Positions 34,755-44,405 are shown, counted from the first letter of the stretch. The stretch is 64,000 nt of DNA from Streptomyces xanthophaeus (GCF_030440515.1 NZ_CP076543.1:5342501-5406500); one strand, 5' to 3'. The notes: generated by a model not told the origin, from the letters alone. Made by a program: numbers and translations.

Positions 34755-36188
34755 TCAGCCCTGCAGGGCCCGCTTGCGGCGGAAGTCCAGGACCACACCG
34801 ACGAGCACGACGAGGCCGGCGACGAGGGTGGACAGGGTGACGACCTCACGGTTGGCGTCGTCCACGAACATGTAGCCGATCACGAACGTGATCAGGGCGG
34901 CGGTGGCCCAGGTCAGCCACGGGAAGAGCCACATCTTCACGGTCAGCTTCTCCGGGGCCTCGCGGACCAGGATCCCGCGCATCCGCAGCTGGGTGAAGCA
35001 GATCACCAGCCAGACGAAGAGCGCGATGGCGCCGGACGAGTTCAGGAGGAAGTTGAAGACCGTGTCCTTGAACGCGTAGTTGAAGTAGACGGCGACGAAG
35101 CCGAAGACCGTGGAGCCCAGGATCGCGGCCACCGGCACACCGCGGGAGTTGACCTTGGCGAACGCCTTGGGGGCGTCGCCGCGCTCACCGAGCGAGAAGG
35201 CCATGCGGGAGGCGGTGTAGAGGCCCGAGTTCAGGCAGGACAGCACGGCGGTCAGGACGATGACCTCCATGATCGTGCCGGCGTGCGCGATGCCGATCGA
35301 GTCCAGGGCGGCGACGTACGAGCCCTTCTCGGTGATCGACTTGTCGTTCCACGGGAGCAGGGTCAGCACGATGAAGATCGAGCCGAGGTAGAAGACGCCG
35401 ATCCGCCAGATGACGGAGTTGGTGGCCTGGGTGACCGCCTTGCGGGGGTTCTCCGACTCGCCGGCCGCCAGGGTGACGATCTCGCTGCCCATGAAGGAGA
35501 AGACGACCATCAGCACACCGGTCAGGACGGCGCCGTAGCCGTTGGGGAAGAACCCGCCGGCGTCGGTGAGGTGCGCGAAGCCCGCGCCCGGGTTGTCCGA
35601 GCCCGGCAGCACGCCGAAGACGGCCAGCATGCCGACGATCACGAACGCGCCGATGGCGACGACCTTGATGCCCGCGAACCAGAACTCGAACTCACCGTAG
35701 GAAGCGACCGAGCCGAGGTTGGTGGCGGTCAGCACCGCCATCACGATCAGCGCCCAGGCCCACTGCGGGACGGCCGGGATCCAGCTCTCCAGGATGGCGG
35801 CACCGGCGGTGGCCTCCACCGCGAGCACGACGACCCAGAAGAACCAGTAGAGCCAGCCGATGGAGAAGCCCGCCCAGCGGCCGAGCGCGCGGTCGGCGTA
35901 GGCCGAGAAGGAGCCCGAGTTCGGGCTGGCGGCGGCCATCTCGCCCAGCATCCGCATCACGAAGACCACCATCGCGCCGACCAGCGCGTAGGAGATCAGG
36001 ATGGCGGGGCCGGCCTTGGCGATGCCGCCACCGGAGCCGACGAAGAGGCCGGCGCCGATGACGCCGCCGATGGCGATCATGGACAGGTGGCGGTTCTTGA
36101 GACCGGCCTTCAGACCGTCGGAGGGCTGGCCGTCACCGGGGTTGCCGGTGGGGCCGCCTTCCTTCTGAAGGGTCGTCGTGGAGCTCAT
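34755..36188 (-). CDS. APC-family amino-acid permease 3 (GABA-permease-like)
   Basis: A 477-residue, 12-helix permease. Its signatures match the GabP branch: LKNRHLSMIAIGGVIGAGLFVGSGGGIAKAGPA, GSFSAYADRALGRWAGFSIGWLYWFFW, SYGEFEFWFAGIKVVAI and NSGLYTASRMAFSLGERGDAPKAF. It differs from the other two at the helix-1 and helix-8 substrate positions, so the substrate probably differs too. The ATG at 36188 has AAGGAT upstream; the longer frame to 36227 lacks a site. Confidence 0.9.
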   Translation of the reverse strand: MSSTTTLQKEGGPTGNPGDGQPSDGLKAGLKNRHLSMIAIGGVIGAGLFVGSGGGIAKAGPAILISYALVGAMVVFVMRMLGEMAAASPNSGSFSAYADRALGRWAGFSIGWLYWFFWVVVLAVEATAGAAILESWIPAVPQWAWALIVMAVLTATNLGSVASYGEFEFWFAGIKVVAIGAFVIVGMLAVFGVLPGSDNPGAGFAHLTDAGGFFPNGYGAVLTGVLMVVFSFMGSEIVTLAAGESENPRKAVTQATNSVIWRIGVFYLGSIFIVLTLLPWNDKSITEKGSYVAALDSIGIAHAGTIMEVIVLTAVLSCLNSGLYTASRMAFSLGERGDAPKAFAKVNSRGVPVAAILGSTVFGFVAVYFNYAFKDTVFNFLLNSSGAIALFVWLVICFTQLRMRGILVREAPEKLTVKMWLFPWLTWATAALITFVIGYMFVDDANREVVTLSTLVAGLVVLVGVVLDFRRKRALQG

Positions 36189-36406
36189 GGACGGATCCTT
36201 AGGTTCTCGGGTTGCGAGCCCCGGCATTCAAACCTGAGATGAACGCAGGACGGAAGACCTCAATCCGGATCGTTGCCTTGGTGTGAACGTCCAGGACGCG
36301 GGCCCGCCCTGTCCCATCTGCGTTCTTTGGGTTTACTTGAGCTTTAGAAGTGACTTACGCGACACCCGCTGCGGGCTGTCGGGCCTCCTCGTGCCACACT
36401 CGTCCC

Positions 36407-36892
36407 ATGCGCGTGTACCTCGGATCCGACCATGCCGGCTTTGAGCTCAAGAACCACCTGGTGGACTGGCTCAAGAACAACGGCCACGAGCCCGTCGACT
36501 GTGGGCCCCACATCTACGACGCGGTGGACGACTACCCGCCGTTCTGCCTCCGCGCCGCGGAGAAGACCGCCGCCGACGCCGGCAGCCTCGGCATCGTGAT
36601 CGGTGGCTCCGGCAACGGGGAGCAGATCGCCGCGAACAAGGTCAAGGGCGTCCGCGCCATCCTGGCCTGGAGCGTCCAGACCGCCCAGCTCGGCCGTGAG
36701 CACAACAACGCCAACGTCATCTCCGTCGGCGGCCGCATGCACACGCAGGACGAGGCCGTCAGCTTCATCGAGGCCTTCCTGGCGACCCCGTACTCCGACG
36801 AGGAGCGCCACACCCGCCGCATCGACATGCTCTCCGCGTACGAGACCACCGGCGAGCTTCCCCCGATCCCGGCCCACCACCCGCAGGGCTGA
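36407..36892 (+). CDS. rpiB: Ribose-5-phosphate isomerase B (RpiB/LacAB family)
   Basis: Interconverts ribose 5-phosphate and ribulose 5-phosphate in the pentose-phosphate pathway. The 161-residue length matches actinobacterial RpiB. Motifs are VYLGSDHAGFELK, GIVIGGSGNGEQIAANKVKGVRA (phosphate-binding anion hole with the catalytic region) and REHNNANVISVGGRMHT. No Shine-Dalgarno is found; CACACT six bases before the ATG resembles the leaderless pattern seen elsewhere in this window. The in-frame upstream extension from 36350 is not supported. Confidence 0.93.
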   Translation: MRVYLGSDHAGFELKNHLVDWLKNNGHEPVDCGPHIYDAVDDYPPFCLRAAEKTAADAGSLGIVIGGSGNGEQIAANKVKGVRAILAWSVQTAQLGREHNNANVISVGGRMHTQDEAVSFIEAFLATPYSDEERHTRRIDMLSAYETTGELPPIPAHHPQG

Positions 36893-36900
36893 TCCCGCTT

Positions 36901-36937
36901 CCGGCCGTGCCGCCCCTCGCGGGGGTGGTGCGGCCGG
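36901..36937 (+). terminator. Intrinsic terminator of rpiB
   Basis: CCGGCCGTGCCGCCCC and GGGGTGGTGCGGCCGG form a 16-bp stem with a few mismatches, followed by TTTCTCTTT. Confidence 0.75.
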
Positions 36938-36961
36938 TTTCTCTTTCCGAGGAGCTCCGCC

Positions 36962-37768
36962 GTGCCCGAGGGGCATACGATCCACCGCCTCGCCCAGGAC
37001 CACGCCGAGCGGTTCGCGGGCCGGCCGGTCCGCGTCAGCAGCCCCCAGGGCCGCTTCGCGCAGAGCGCGGCCGTGCTCGACGGGCGCGAGCTGGACGGCG
37101 CCGAGGCGCACGGCAAGCACCTCTTCCTGGAACTCGGCGACGCCTGGATCCACATCCACCTCGGCCTGTTCGGCAAGCTCGGCTTCGGCCCCGCCCCGGC
37201 CCCGCCCGCCACGGAAACGGTCCGGCTGCGCCTGCTGAACGAGGACCACTACGCCGACCTGCGCGGCCCCACCGCCTGCGCACTGATCGGCGAGGGTGAG
37301 AAGAAGGCGATACACGACCGGCTCGGCCCGGACCCGCTGCGCGCCGACGACGACCCCGAGCGGGCCTGGACCCGGATCTCTCGCTCCCGCACCACCGTCG
37401 CCGCCCTGCTCATGGACCAGAAGATCGTCGCGGGCATCGGCAACGTCTACCGCGCCGAGGTCCTCTTCCGGCACGGCATCGACCCGTACCGCCTGGGCCG
37501 GGACCTCACCCGCGGCGAGTGGGACGCCATGTGGGCCGACCTGGCCGCCCTGATGCGCGAGGGTGTGCGCAACAACCGCATCGACACCGTCCGCGACGAG
37601 CACCTGCCCGAGGCCATGGGCCGGCCGCCGCGCGTCGACGACCACGGCGGCGAGGTGTACGTCTACCGGCGGGCGAACATGCCCTGCCACATCTGCGGCG
37701 GCGAGATCCGCACCGCCGACCTCGCCGCCCGCAACCTCTTCTGGTGCCCCGGCTGCCAGTCCCGCTGA
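36962..37768 (+). CDS. Formamidopyrimidine/endonuclease VIII-family DNA glycosylase
   Basis: A 268-residue base-excision repair enzyme. Pro2 and Glu3 (after the initiator) are the catalytic residues in PEGHTIHRLA. The helix-two-turn-helix KIVAGIGNVYRAEVLFRHGIDP is intact, and a C-terminal zinc finger is present (CHICGGEI...CPGCQ). PEGHTIHR rather than PELPEVET indicates the Nei branch (actinobacterial Nei2-like), which removes oxidised pyrimidines. The GTG at 36962 has GAGGAG upstream. Confidence 0.9.
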   Translation: MPEGHTIHRLAQDHAERFAGRPVRVSSPQGRFAQSAAVLDGRELDGAEAHGKHLFLELGDAWIHIHLGLFGKLGFGPAPAPPATETVRLRLLNEDHYADLRGPTACALIGEGEKKAIHDRLGPDPLRADDDPERAWTRISRSRTTVAALLMDQKIVAGIGNVYRAEVLFRHGIDPYRLGRDLTRGEWDAMWADLAALMREGVRNNRIDTVRDEHLPEAMGRPPRVDDHGGEVYVYRRANMPCHICGGEIRTADLAARNLFWCPGCQSR

Positions 37769-37858
37769 CGCGGCCGTCCCGTTCCTGTCGCCCCGTTTCT
37801 GGAAACCGTGCGGCAGGCCAGGGCGCCACGTCCCCGGCGAAGGCGCGCCAGGCCCGCG

Positions 37859-38373
37859 TCAGCGCCCGGGGCGCAGCGCCGCGTAGACCGCTCGCAGCCG
37901 GTCGGCGCCCGCCGCGGGTCCACGAGGCGCAGCCGCACCCCGTCCGTGCCCGGCGGCCCGGACGGCCGTACGCGGGTCGTGTCGATGTCCACCGCCAAGG
38001 CGTACGACGCCGTGCCGTGGCCGAACCGCCCGTAGATCGCCGGATCTTAGGGGCCGTCAGCACGGCGAGCGGCTCGTCACCCGCCCGGATGTCGTCGAGC
38101 CGGCGCCGCATCAAGGAGGTGAGCACCCCGCGCCGGCGGTGGGTGGGGGAGACCCCCACCCTCGTGACGCCGGCCGCCGGGACGGCCGCCCCGCCCGGCA
38201 CGGAGAGCCGGAAGGTGCACGCGCCGGCCGCGCCGACACAGGTGTCTCCGTCCCGGACGCCCAGCGAGCGGTCGCGCTGCTCGGGGGATTCGGGCACACC
38301 CCCGAATGCCAGTTCCAGATGGTCGTACCAGACATCCCACTCATCAGCCTTCAATACGCGCATCTCCAGAGTC
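37859..38373 (-). pseudogene. Decayed Eis-type GNAT N-acetyltransferase gene
   Basis: From the ATG at 38373 the first ~90 residues match the Eis family (MRVLKADEWDVWYDHLELAF, VPAAGVTRVGVSPTHRRRGVLTSLMRR, EPLAVLTA). About a dozen residues are missing after PESPEQR. Near 38045 the frame breaks: the expected IYGRFGHGTASYALAVDIDTTRV continues in another frame, then a third frame carries DRLRAVYAALRPGR and stops at 37859. Intact Eis proteins are ~400 residues, and the C-terminal sterol-carrier-like domain is absent. At least two frameshifts, a deletion and a truncation indicate a dead gene. Confidence 0.8.
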
Positions 38374-38492
38374 ATGCGGCCATCCCTAGCAGGGCATTCC
38401 GGCCCAGTCGGCCTGTTTTCGGGCGCCCGCGGACCCCCGGTCCGGGGGTACCCCTGCGCATCCACAGCCAGGATGGATAAGGTCCCGAATCA

Positions 38493-39635
38493 ATGGCCGG
38501 AGCACGCGTGGAATCCCTCATGGCCCGGATGCGCATGCTGTCGCACCGGGGCCGCACAGCCTTGCGCAAATCAGCCGTCGACTACTTCCGCGGCGACGCC
38601 TCCGACTGGCTCGCCTTCGGCGGGCTCCTGCTCACCATCCCCGCCATCGCCTGCGGCACGCTGATGCTGCCCGTCTGGTTCTCGCCGTCGGCGCTCGTCC
38701 TGCCGATCGTGGCCGGCGGCCTGCTGCTGCGCCCCGCCAGCCTCCTCGCCCTGTACGCCGCCTCCGCGGCCGCACTGATCGTCGAGGCCCTCGTACTCGG
38801 CCCCTATACCCAGGGCCCGGCCCGCGTCACCCCCGGCACCGTGCTGGTGGTCGCGGCGTGCGGGTTCTTCGGCCTGGTCATCGCCCAGTTCCGCAGCCGT
38901 GTCGGCGTGCCCTGGCGGCGTGGCGGCACCATGCTCTTCGACCTGCGCGAACGCATCCGCGTGCAGAGCAAACTGCCCGCCCTGCCGCGCGGCTGGCACC
39001 GCGAGATGGCCCTGCGCCCGGCCGGCGGCCAGTCCTTCTCCGGCGACTTCGTGGTCGCGGCCCGCACCAACGGCGGCCGGACCCTGGAGATCGTCCTGAC
39101 CGACGTCTCCGGCAAGGGCATGGAGGCCGGCTCCCGGGCCCTGCTGCTCTCCGGCGCCTTCGGCGGACTGCTCGGCGCCCTGCCCGCCCACGGCTTCCTG
39201 CCCGCCGCCAACGGCTACCTGCTCCGCCAGGACTGGGACGAGGGCTTCGCCACCTCCATCCACCTCGTCCTGGACCTGGAGACCGGCGACTACGAACTCC
39301 TCTCGGCCGGCCACCTCCCCGCCCTCCAGCTCTCGGCGGGCACCGGCCGCTGGCAGGAGAAGTCCGGCGAAGGCCCGCTCCTCGGCGTCTACGACGGTGC
39401 GGAATTCATCCCCGCCCGCGGCAACCTGCGCCCCGGCGACGTCCTGATGCTCTTCACCGACGGCCTCGTCGAGACCTCCGACCGGGAGATCAGCGAGGGC
39501 ATCGACCGCCTCACCGGCGAGGCCGACCGCTACGTCGCCGCCGGCTGGGACGGCGCGGCCTGGCACCTGATCGAGAAGGTCGCCAAGGACGTCAACGACG
39601 ACCGCGCGCTGCTGCTCATCCGCCGCTCCGCCTGA
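38493..39635 (+). CDS. Membrane-anchored PP2C/SpoIIE-type serine phosphatase
   Basis: A 380-residue protein with three or four N-terminal membrane helices (residues ~40-140: [48 protein letters not shown]) and a cytoplasmic SpoIIE/RsbU-like PP2C domain: GGQSFSGDFV (metal-binding Asp), LTDVSGKGMEA, LSAGHLPALQLS, GPLLGVYDG, LFTDGLVE and the final NDDRALLLI. Such phosphatases in Streptomyces act on anti-anti-sigma factors. No sensor or kinase domain is fused, and no partner switch gene is adjacent. TAAGGT lies nine bases before the ATG. Confidence 0.9.
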   Translation: MAGARVESLMARMRMLSHRGRTALRKSAVDYFRGDASDWLAFGGLLLTIPAIACGTLMLPVWFSPSALVLPIVAGGLLLRPASLLALYAASAAALIVEALVLGPYTQGPARVTPGTVLVVAACGFFGLVIAQFRSRVGVPWRRGGTMLFDLRERIRVQSKLPALPRGWHREMALRPAGGQSFSGDFVVAARTNGGRTLEIVLTDVSGKGMEAGSRALLLSGAFGGLLGALPAHGFLPAANGYLLRQDWDEGFATSIHLVLDLETGDYELLSAGHLPALQLSAGTGRWQEKSGEGPLLGVYDGAEFIPARGNLRPGDVLMLFTDGLVETSDREISEGIDRLTGEADRYVAAGWDGAAWHLIEKVAKDVNDDRALLLIRRSA

Positions 39636-39641
39636 GCACGG

Positions 39642-39659
39642 GGTGGGGTTTGCCCCACC
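39642..39659 (+). terminator. Short hairpin after the phosphatase gene
   Basis: GGTGGGG-TTTG-CCCCACC, seven bases after the stop. There is no T-run, so a terminator role is only likely. Confidence 0.5.
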
Positions 39660-39750
39660 ACCGGTCCGCCGGGCGGCGTCATGGCCGCCGACCCGCCATG
39701 ATCCGTAGCGTCGGAGCCACAATCAGGACGGCGGCGAGAGGCGGCACACC

Positions 39751-40590
<840 letters not shown>

Positions 40591-40636
40591 TCAACCGGTC
40601 CGCCGGTGCGCGACGGCCGCCGGGTCGGTCGCAGGG

Positions 40637-41284
40637 TCACCGCTTCCAGGGACCGACCCCCAGATGCCCGGTGTTGCCGAGGTCGACGGGCCGGGTCAGG
40701 CGCAGGCCCAGCCGCGGCGCACCCGGCTTCGGCGTCACCTCCAGCACCCAGCCCTCCACCGGCGGCACGGTCACGTCGGTGATCCGGTCGCGCCAGAGCA
40801 GCGCCACCGACGCGGTCTGCCCCGGCGCCAGCGTCACGCGCTCCGGTGGGGCGTCCACGGCCGGCACCTCGGAGGTGATGGGCGCCGAGCCGTGCCCGAT
40901 CGTCACCTCCAGCAGCTGGTCCTGCTTGTCCAACAGCCGCACCTGTGGATAGCCCTCCAGCACGTACTCGTCCGTACCGCAGTTGACCAGCCGGTAGCCC
41001 TCCAGCCGCAGCCCCATCACGGCGTCCCCGGACCCCTCGACGAGCCGGACTCCGCCCTCGGGGCACGGCTCCGGGGCCGGTTCGGGCGTGGCCGGACCCG
41101 CGGGCGCAGTCGGAGTGGGAGGGGGAGTCGGGTTCCGGCTTGGGGCCGGGGTCTTCCTCGGCGCCGCGGTCGGCCCCGGCGCGGCCTTCGGCGCCGGCGG
41201 GGTCTCACACCCTGCAGCCCCGGCCAGCACCCCCGCCGCCACCGCGCCCCCGACGACGCCCCGCACCCACCGCCTCGTGATCAT
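40637..41284 (-). CDS. DUF4232-type lipoprotein
   Basis: A 215-residue exported lipoprotein. The Arg-containing signal (ITRRWVRG) leads into a hydrophobic core and a lipobox ending AGAAGC at residues ~21-26. A ~50-residue Pro/Ala/Thr linker is followed by a DUF4232-like beta domain (LRLEGYRLVNCGTDEYVLEGYPQVRLLD, then LAPGQTASVALLWRD). Function unknown; such domains are frequent on the Streptomyces surface. TAGGCT six bases before the ATG and no ribosome site suggest a leaderless transcript. Confidence 0.82.
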   Translation of the reverse strand: MITRRWVRGVVGGAVAAGVLAGAAGCETPPAPKAAPGPTAAPRKTPAPSRNPTPPPTPTAPAGPATPEPAPEPCPEGGVRLVEGSGDAVMGLRLEGYRLVNCGTDEYVLEGYPQVRLLDKQDQLLEVTIGHGSAPITSEVPAVDAPPERVTLAPGQTASVALLWRDRITDVTVPPVEGWVLEVTPKPGAPRLGLRLTRPVDLGNTGHLGVGPWKR

Positions 41285-41413
41285 CCGTCGAGCCTACGAC
41301 GGTCGGCCGCAGGACGGGGGCGGGGCCGGGCAGGGCCGGGGCGGTGCCGGGGCGGGCCACTCGCCCCGGATTGGCCCACCCGCACGGCACCCGCGCGGGC
41401 CTACCGTGTCCCC

Positions 41414-42814
41414 ATGGACCGCACGCTCGCCGCCGACCTGGCCCGGCTCCCCGAACTCCTCGACGCCACCCGCGGCGCCGCCGCCGACGCGCTCGCCACC
41501 CTGGACGCGCGTCCCGTCGTACCGCCCGCCGGAAAGCCGCACGACCCCGAGCCCCTCCCCGAGCCCCTCCCGGAGCACGCCACCGGCACGGACGCGGCGC
41601 TCGCCGCCTTCCACGACCGCTGGGAGCCGCGCCTGTCGGCCTCCGCGGGACCGCGCTACCTCGGCTTCGTCACGGGAGGCGCCACCCCCGCCGCCCTCGC
41701 CGGGGACTGGCTCACCGCCGTCCACGACCAGAACTCCAACTCCGGGCTCGACGGCGGCGGCCAGGACCTCGAACGCGAGACCGTCGGCTGGCTCCGCGAC
41801 CTCTTCGGCCTGACCGCCGCCCACTCCGGTACGTTCGTCTCAGGCGCCACCATGTCCAACACCACCGGCCTCGCCATCGCCCGCGAATGGCTCGGCGAAC
41901 GCCTCGGCGTTTCCCCGGCCGAGGACGGCGCGGCGGCCCTCGGCCCGGTCCGCGTGCTCTCCGGCGCCCCGCACTCCTCGATCGCCAAGGCTCTCTCCGT
42001 CCTGGGACTCGGCCGCAACTCCCTGGTCCGGGTGCCCACCCTGCCCGGCCGCGAGGCCGTCGACCCCGCCGCCCTGGAGCGGGCACTGGCCGACACGCCC
42101 GGACCGGCCGTGGTCGTCGCCAACGCGGGCACCGTCAACACCGTCGACTTCGACGACCTCCGGGCCATCGGAGCCCTGCGCGAGCGCCACGACTTCTGGC
42201 TGCACACCGACGCCGCGTTCGGGGCCTTCGCCGCCCTCTCCCCGGAGCACGCGCATCTTGCCGACGGCCTCGATGCCTCCGACTCCGTCTGCGTCGACCT
42301 GCACAAATGGCTCAACGTCCCCTACGACAGCGCCGTCCAGTTCACCCGCCGGCGCGACCTGCAGGCCCGCGTCTTCCAGAACTCCGCCGCCTACCTCGGC
42401 CCCCTCGGAGACCATCCCGACCTCGTCCACCTCACCCCCGAGAACTCCCACCGGCTGCGCGCCCTCGCCGCCTGGTTCACGCTCCGCGCGTACGGCCGCC
42501 AGGGCCACCGGGAGATCGTCGAACGCGACATCGCCTGCGCCCGCGCGCTGGGCGCCGCCCTGGAGGAGGACCCCGCCTTCACCCTCCTGGCCCCGGTCCG
42601 CCTGAACGTCGTCTGCTTCACCCTCGCAGAGGCCCCCACCGCGGAGCGCCTCGCCGCCCTGCGGGAGGCGGTGGCCGCCGAGGTGTTCGTCACTCCCACC
42701 GTCCACGAGGGAACCGCCGCCCTGCGCGCCGCGTTCTCCAACTGGCGTACCACGCAGGCGGACGTACGCCGGGCAGCCCAGGCCCTCGGCGCGGCAGCAA
42801 GGGAGATCGCATGA
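41414..42814 (+). CDS. PLP-dependent group II decarboxylase-like protein
   Basis: A 466-residue fold-type I PLP enzyme of the pyridoxal-dependent decarboxylase family (aromatic amino acid, glutamate or aspartate decarboxylase-like). Visible are PRYLGFVTGGATPAALAGDWL, the active-site stretch SGTFVSGATMSNTTGLAIARE, VVVANAGTVNTVDFDD, the cofactor Asp in HTDAAFGAFA and Lys298 in DLHKWLN (Schiff base). The amino acid substrate is uncertain. TACCGT at 41402-41407, six bases before the ATG, indicates leaderless initiation. It overlaps the following HD gene by four bases (ATGA), so the two are translationally coupled. Confidence 0.88.
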   Translation: MDRTLAADLARLPELLDATRGAAADALATLDARPVVPPAGKPHDPEPLPEPLPEHATGTDAALAAFHDRWEPRLSASAGPRYLGFVTGGATPAALAGDWLTAVHDQNSNSGLDGGGQDLERETVGWLRDLFGLTAAHSGTFVSGATMSNTTGLAIAREWLGERLGVSPAEDGAAALGPVRVLSGAPHSSIAKALSVLGLGRNSLVRVPTLPGREAVDPAALERALADTPGPAVVVANAGTVNTVDFDDLRAIGALRERHDFWLHTDAAFGAFAALSPEHAHLADGLDASDSVCVDLHKWLNVPYDSAVQFTRRRDLQARVFQNSAAYLGPLGDHPDLVHLTPENSHRLRALAAWFTLRAYGRQGHREIVERDIACARALGAALEEDPAFTLLAPVRLNVVCFTLAEAPTAERLAALREAVAAEVFVTPTVHEGTAALRAAFSNWRTTQADVRRAAQALGAAAREIA

Positions 42815-43266
42815 CGGACAGCCCCCTGACTCTGATCGAGGTCGAGTCCCTGGCGCGCAGCGCGCACGAGGGCCAGACCGACAAGGCCGGCCGGCCGTAT
42901 GCCGAACACCTGGCGGCCGTGGCCGAGGGCGTGCGGCTGCGCGGCGGCAGCGCCGAACAGCAGGCGGCGGCCTGGCTCCACGACGCCATCGAGGACGAGG
43001 CCCTCAGCCTCACCTGGCTGGATTCGGCGGCCCTCCCGCAGACGGTGAAGGACATGGTCCTCGCGGTCACCAAGCGCCCGGACGAACCGGTCGAGCGGTA
43101 CGCGGCCCGCATCCTGGCCACCCCGGGCGCCCTGCTCATCAAGGAAGCGGACCTCGCGCACAACGCGGACCCCGTACGCCTCTCCGTGCTGGACGGTCCC
43201 ACGCGCGAGAGGCTGTCCGCAAAGTATGCGAATATCCGTTCCCTCCTCGGCCTCACCACCCCGTGA
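42811..43266 (+). CDS. HD-domain phosphohydrolase (small RelA/SpoT-HD-like)
   Basis: A 151-residue single-domain HD protein resembling the hydrolase half of RelA/SpoT: ARSAHEGQTDKAGRPYAEH (first His), AAAWLHDAIED (HD pair plus ED), LIKEADLAHNADP (distal Asp). It lacks a synthetase domain. It could hydrolyse nucleotides, or (p)ppGpp as small alarmone hydrolases do, but this is not established. Start ATG 42811 overlaps the decarboxylase stop, with AAGGGAG upstream. Confidence 0.85.
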   Translation: MTDSPLTLIEVESLARSAHEGQTDKAGRPYAEHLAAVAEGVRLRGGSAEQQAAAWLHDAIEDEALSLTWLDSAALPQTVKDMVLAVTKRPDEPVERYAARILATPGALLIKEADLAHNADPVRLSVLDGPTRERLSAKYANIRSLLGLTTP

Positions 43267-43442
43267 CCCGTGCCCCGCGCCCGAAATATTCCTGTCGCAC
43301 ATGTGGTTGGCGGAAACGGAACCACGGCTCTTCGTCACGGGGCGTATAGCCGGGGCCCGTTGGTGGGAGGATGGTCCATGTGGGGGTGTGCCAGGCCGTG
43401 CGCCCCAGGCCGACCAGGGGACGACCGAAGGTGTGATCAGTA

Positions 43443-43637
43443 GTGGCCATTTCGCTGTCAGTGGTGGTTCTGTTGGCGGTCATCCTGGTGGTGCTGATCC
43501 GTGGCAACCACATCAAGACGGGCCCCGCCATCGTCGCGGCGCTCTTCGGCTTCTTCCTCGCGTCCAGCTCGATCGCGGACGACGTGAACCGGTTCCTGAA
43601 CTCCCTCGCGACGATGATCGCGAACATCAAGCTCTGA
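43443..43637 (+). CDS. Small two-helix membrane protein, function unknown
   Basis: A 64-residue protein with two hydrophobic helices (LSVVVLLAVILVVLI and GPAIVAALFGFFLASSSIA) separated by a short RGNHIKT loop, and a polar C-terminus. I do not assign a function. The GTG at 43443 is weakly supported by GAAGGTG ~12 bases upstream. It is a stand-alone gene followed by a complex hairpin. Confidence 0.65.
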   Translation: MAISLSVVVLLAVILVVLIRGNHIKTGPAIVAALFGFFLASSSIADDVNRFLNSLATMIANIKL

Positions 43638-43670
43638 CCCCCTCCGGCTCCGGGCGCGCCGAAGCGCCTG

Positions 43671-43723
43671 CTGCCGTGCGCAGTTGACCGCCCGGCGGAA
43701 GCCGGGCCGGGACCGCACGGCAG
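43671..43723. terminator. Nested hairpin after the small membrane protein gene
   Basis: Outer arms CTGCCGTGCG and CGCACGGCAG (exact) enclose an inner CCCGGC-GGAA-GCCGGG hairpin. It lies between the convergent small membrane gene and the YrhB-like gene. Confidence 0.65.
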
Positions 43724-43763
43724 AAACGTACCGGCGGACGGGGGAAGCCGATCGGGGCCCCTG

Positions 43764-44147
43764 CTATGAGGTCCTTCCAGGACGCGGGTCCGCGGGGACG
43801 GTCGTCGCAGTCATGGTCCCGAGCTGCGTCGCCGACTTCTTCTCTGCCGCGTTCAGGGCGTGAGCCTCGCGTCGAAGACGTCGCTCGTAGTCCGCGATCT
43901 GACGCGCCAGGGGCACGCCGGTGGCGGTTCGGATCAGCCGCTCGTTCTCACGGTCCACGAGGAAGGGCCCGTTGCCTCCAGGCCGTGGGCGCTGCCCACT
44001 CCGCCCGTCACCGACCGCTCCCCAGTGGAAGAGCCATCCGAACGGGAGCTGCTGCACCCGGAGGATCCCCAGCTCGTACTCGACGTCTTCCCGTGCCTGC
44101 GCGATCTCGGCGAGCACCAGCCGGCGGCCATCCTCTTCGGTCAACAT
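43764..44147 (-). CDS. YrhB/Imm35-like protein
   Basis: A 127-residue protein. The first ~70 residues fit the YrhB/immunity-protein-35 pattern: an amphipathic helix, LPFGWLFHWGAVGD, then GPFLVDRENERLIRTATGVPLARQIADYERR. The C-terminal ~35 residues are polar and low-complexity. No polymorphic toxin gene neighbours it, so an immunity role is only a family-level suggestion. ATG 44147 has no strong ribosome site. Confidence 0.6.
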   Translation of the reverse strand: MLTEEDGRRLVLAEIAQAREDVEYELGILRVQQLPFGWLFHWGAVGDGRSGQRPRPGGNGPFLVDRENERLIRTATGVPLARQIADYERRLRREAHALNAAEKKSATQLGTMTATTVPADPRPGRTS

Positions 44148-44357
44148 CGCTCGATGGTGCCACGGGCAACGACTGCCGTCAGGTGCCGTCGATGCCAGGC
44201 GGGGAGGTCACCGGCCGGGCCGGGGAGCAGCGGCGACACGCTCGTCGCGTCAACGGGTGCCGGCGCGCGGGAGTTGACGACGCGCATGGGTCACGGCGCC
44301 GCCCGTGCCGCACCGATCACCCGCACGCCAGCGCCGATCGGGGCCCCGGAACGACGG

Positions 44358-44394
44358 AGGGCCAGGTCGAGGAAACCTCCTCTGACCTGGCCCT
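44358..44394 (-). terminator. Terminator of tRNA-Gly
   Basis: Eleven-bp arms AGGGCCAGGTC / GACCTGGCCCT lie 11 bases beyond the tRNA 3' end on the minus strand. The 210 bases between this hairpin and the YrhB-like start hold no feature I can support. Confidence 0.7.
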
Positions 44395-44405
44395 TCGTAC
44401 TTCTG

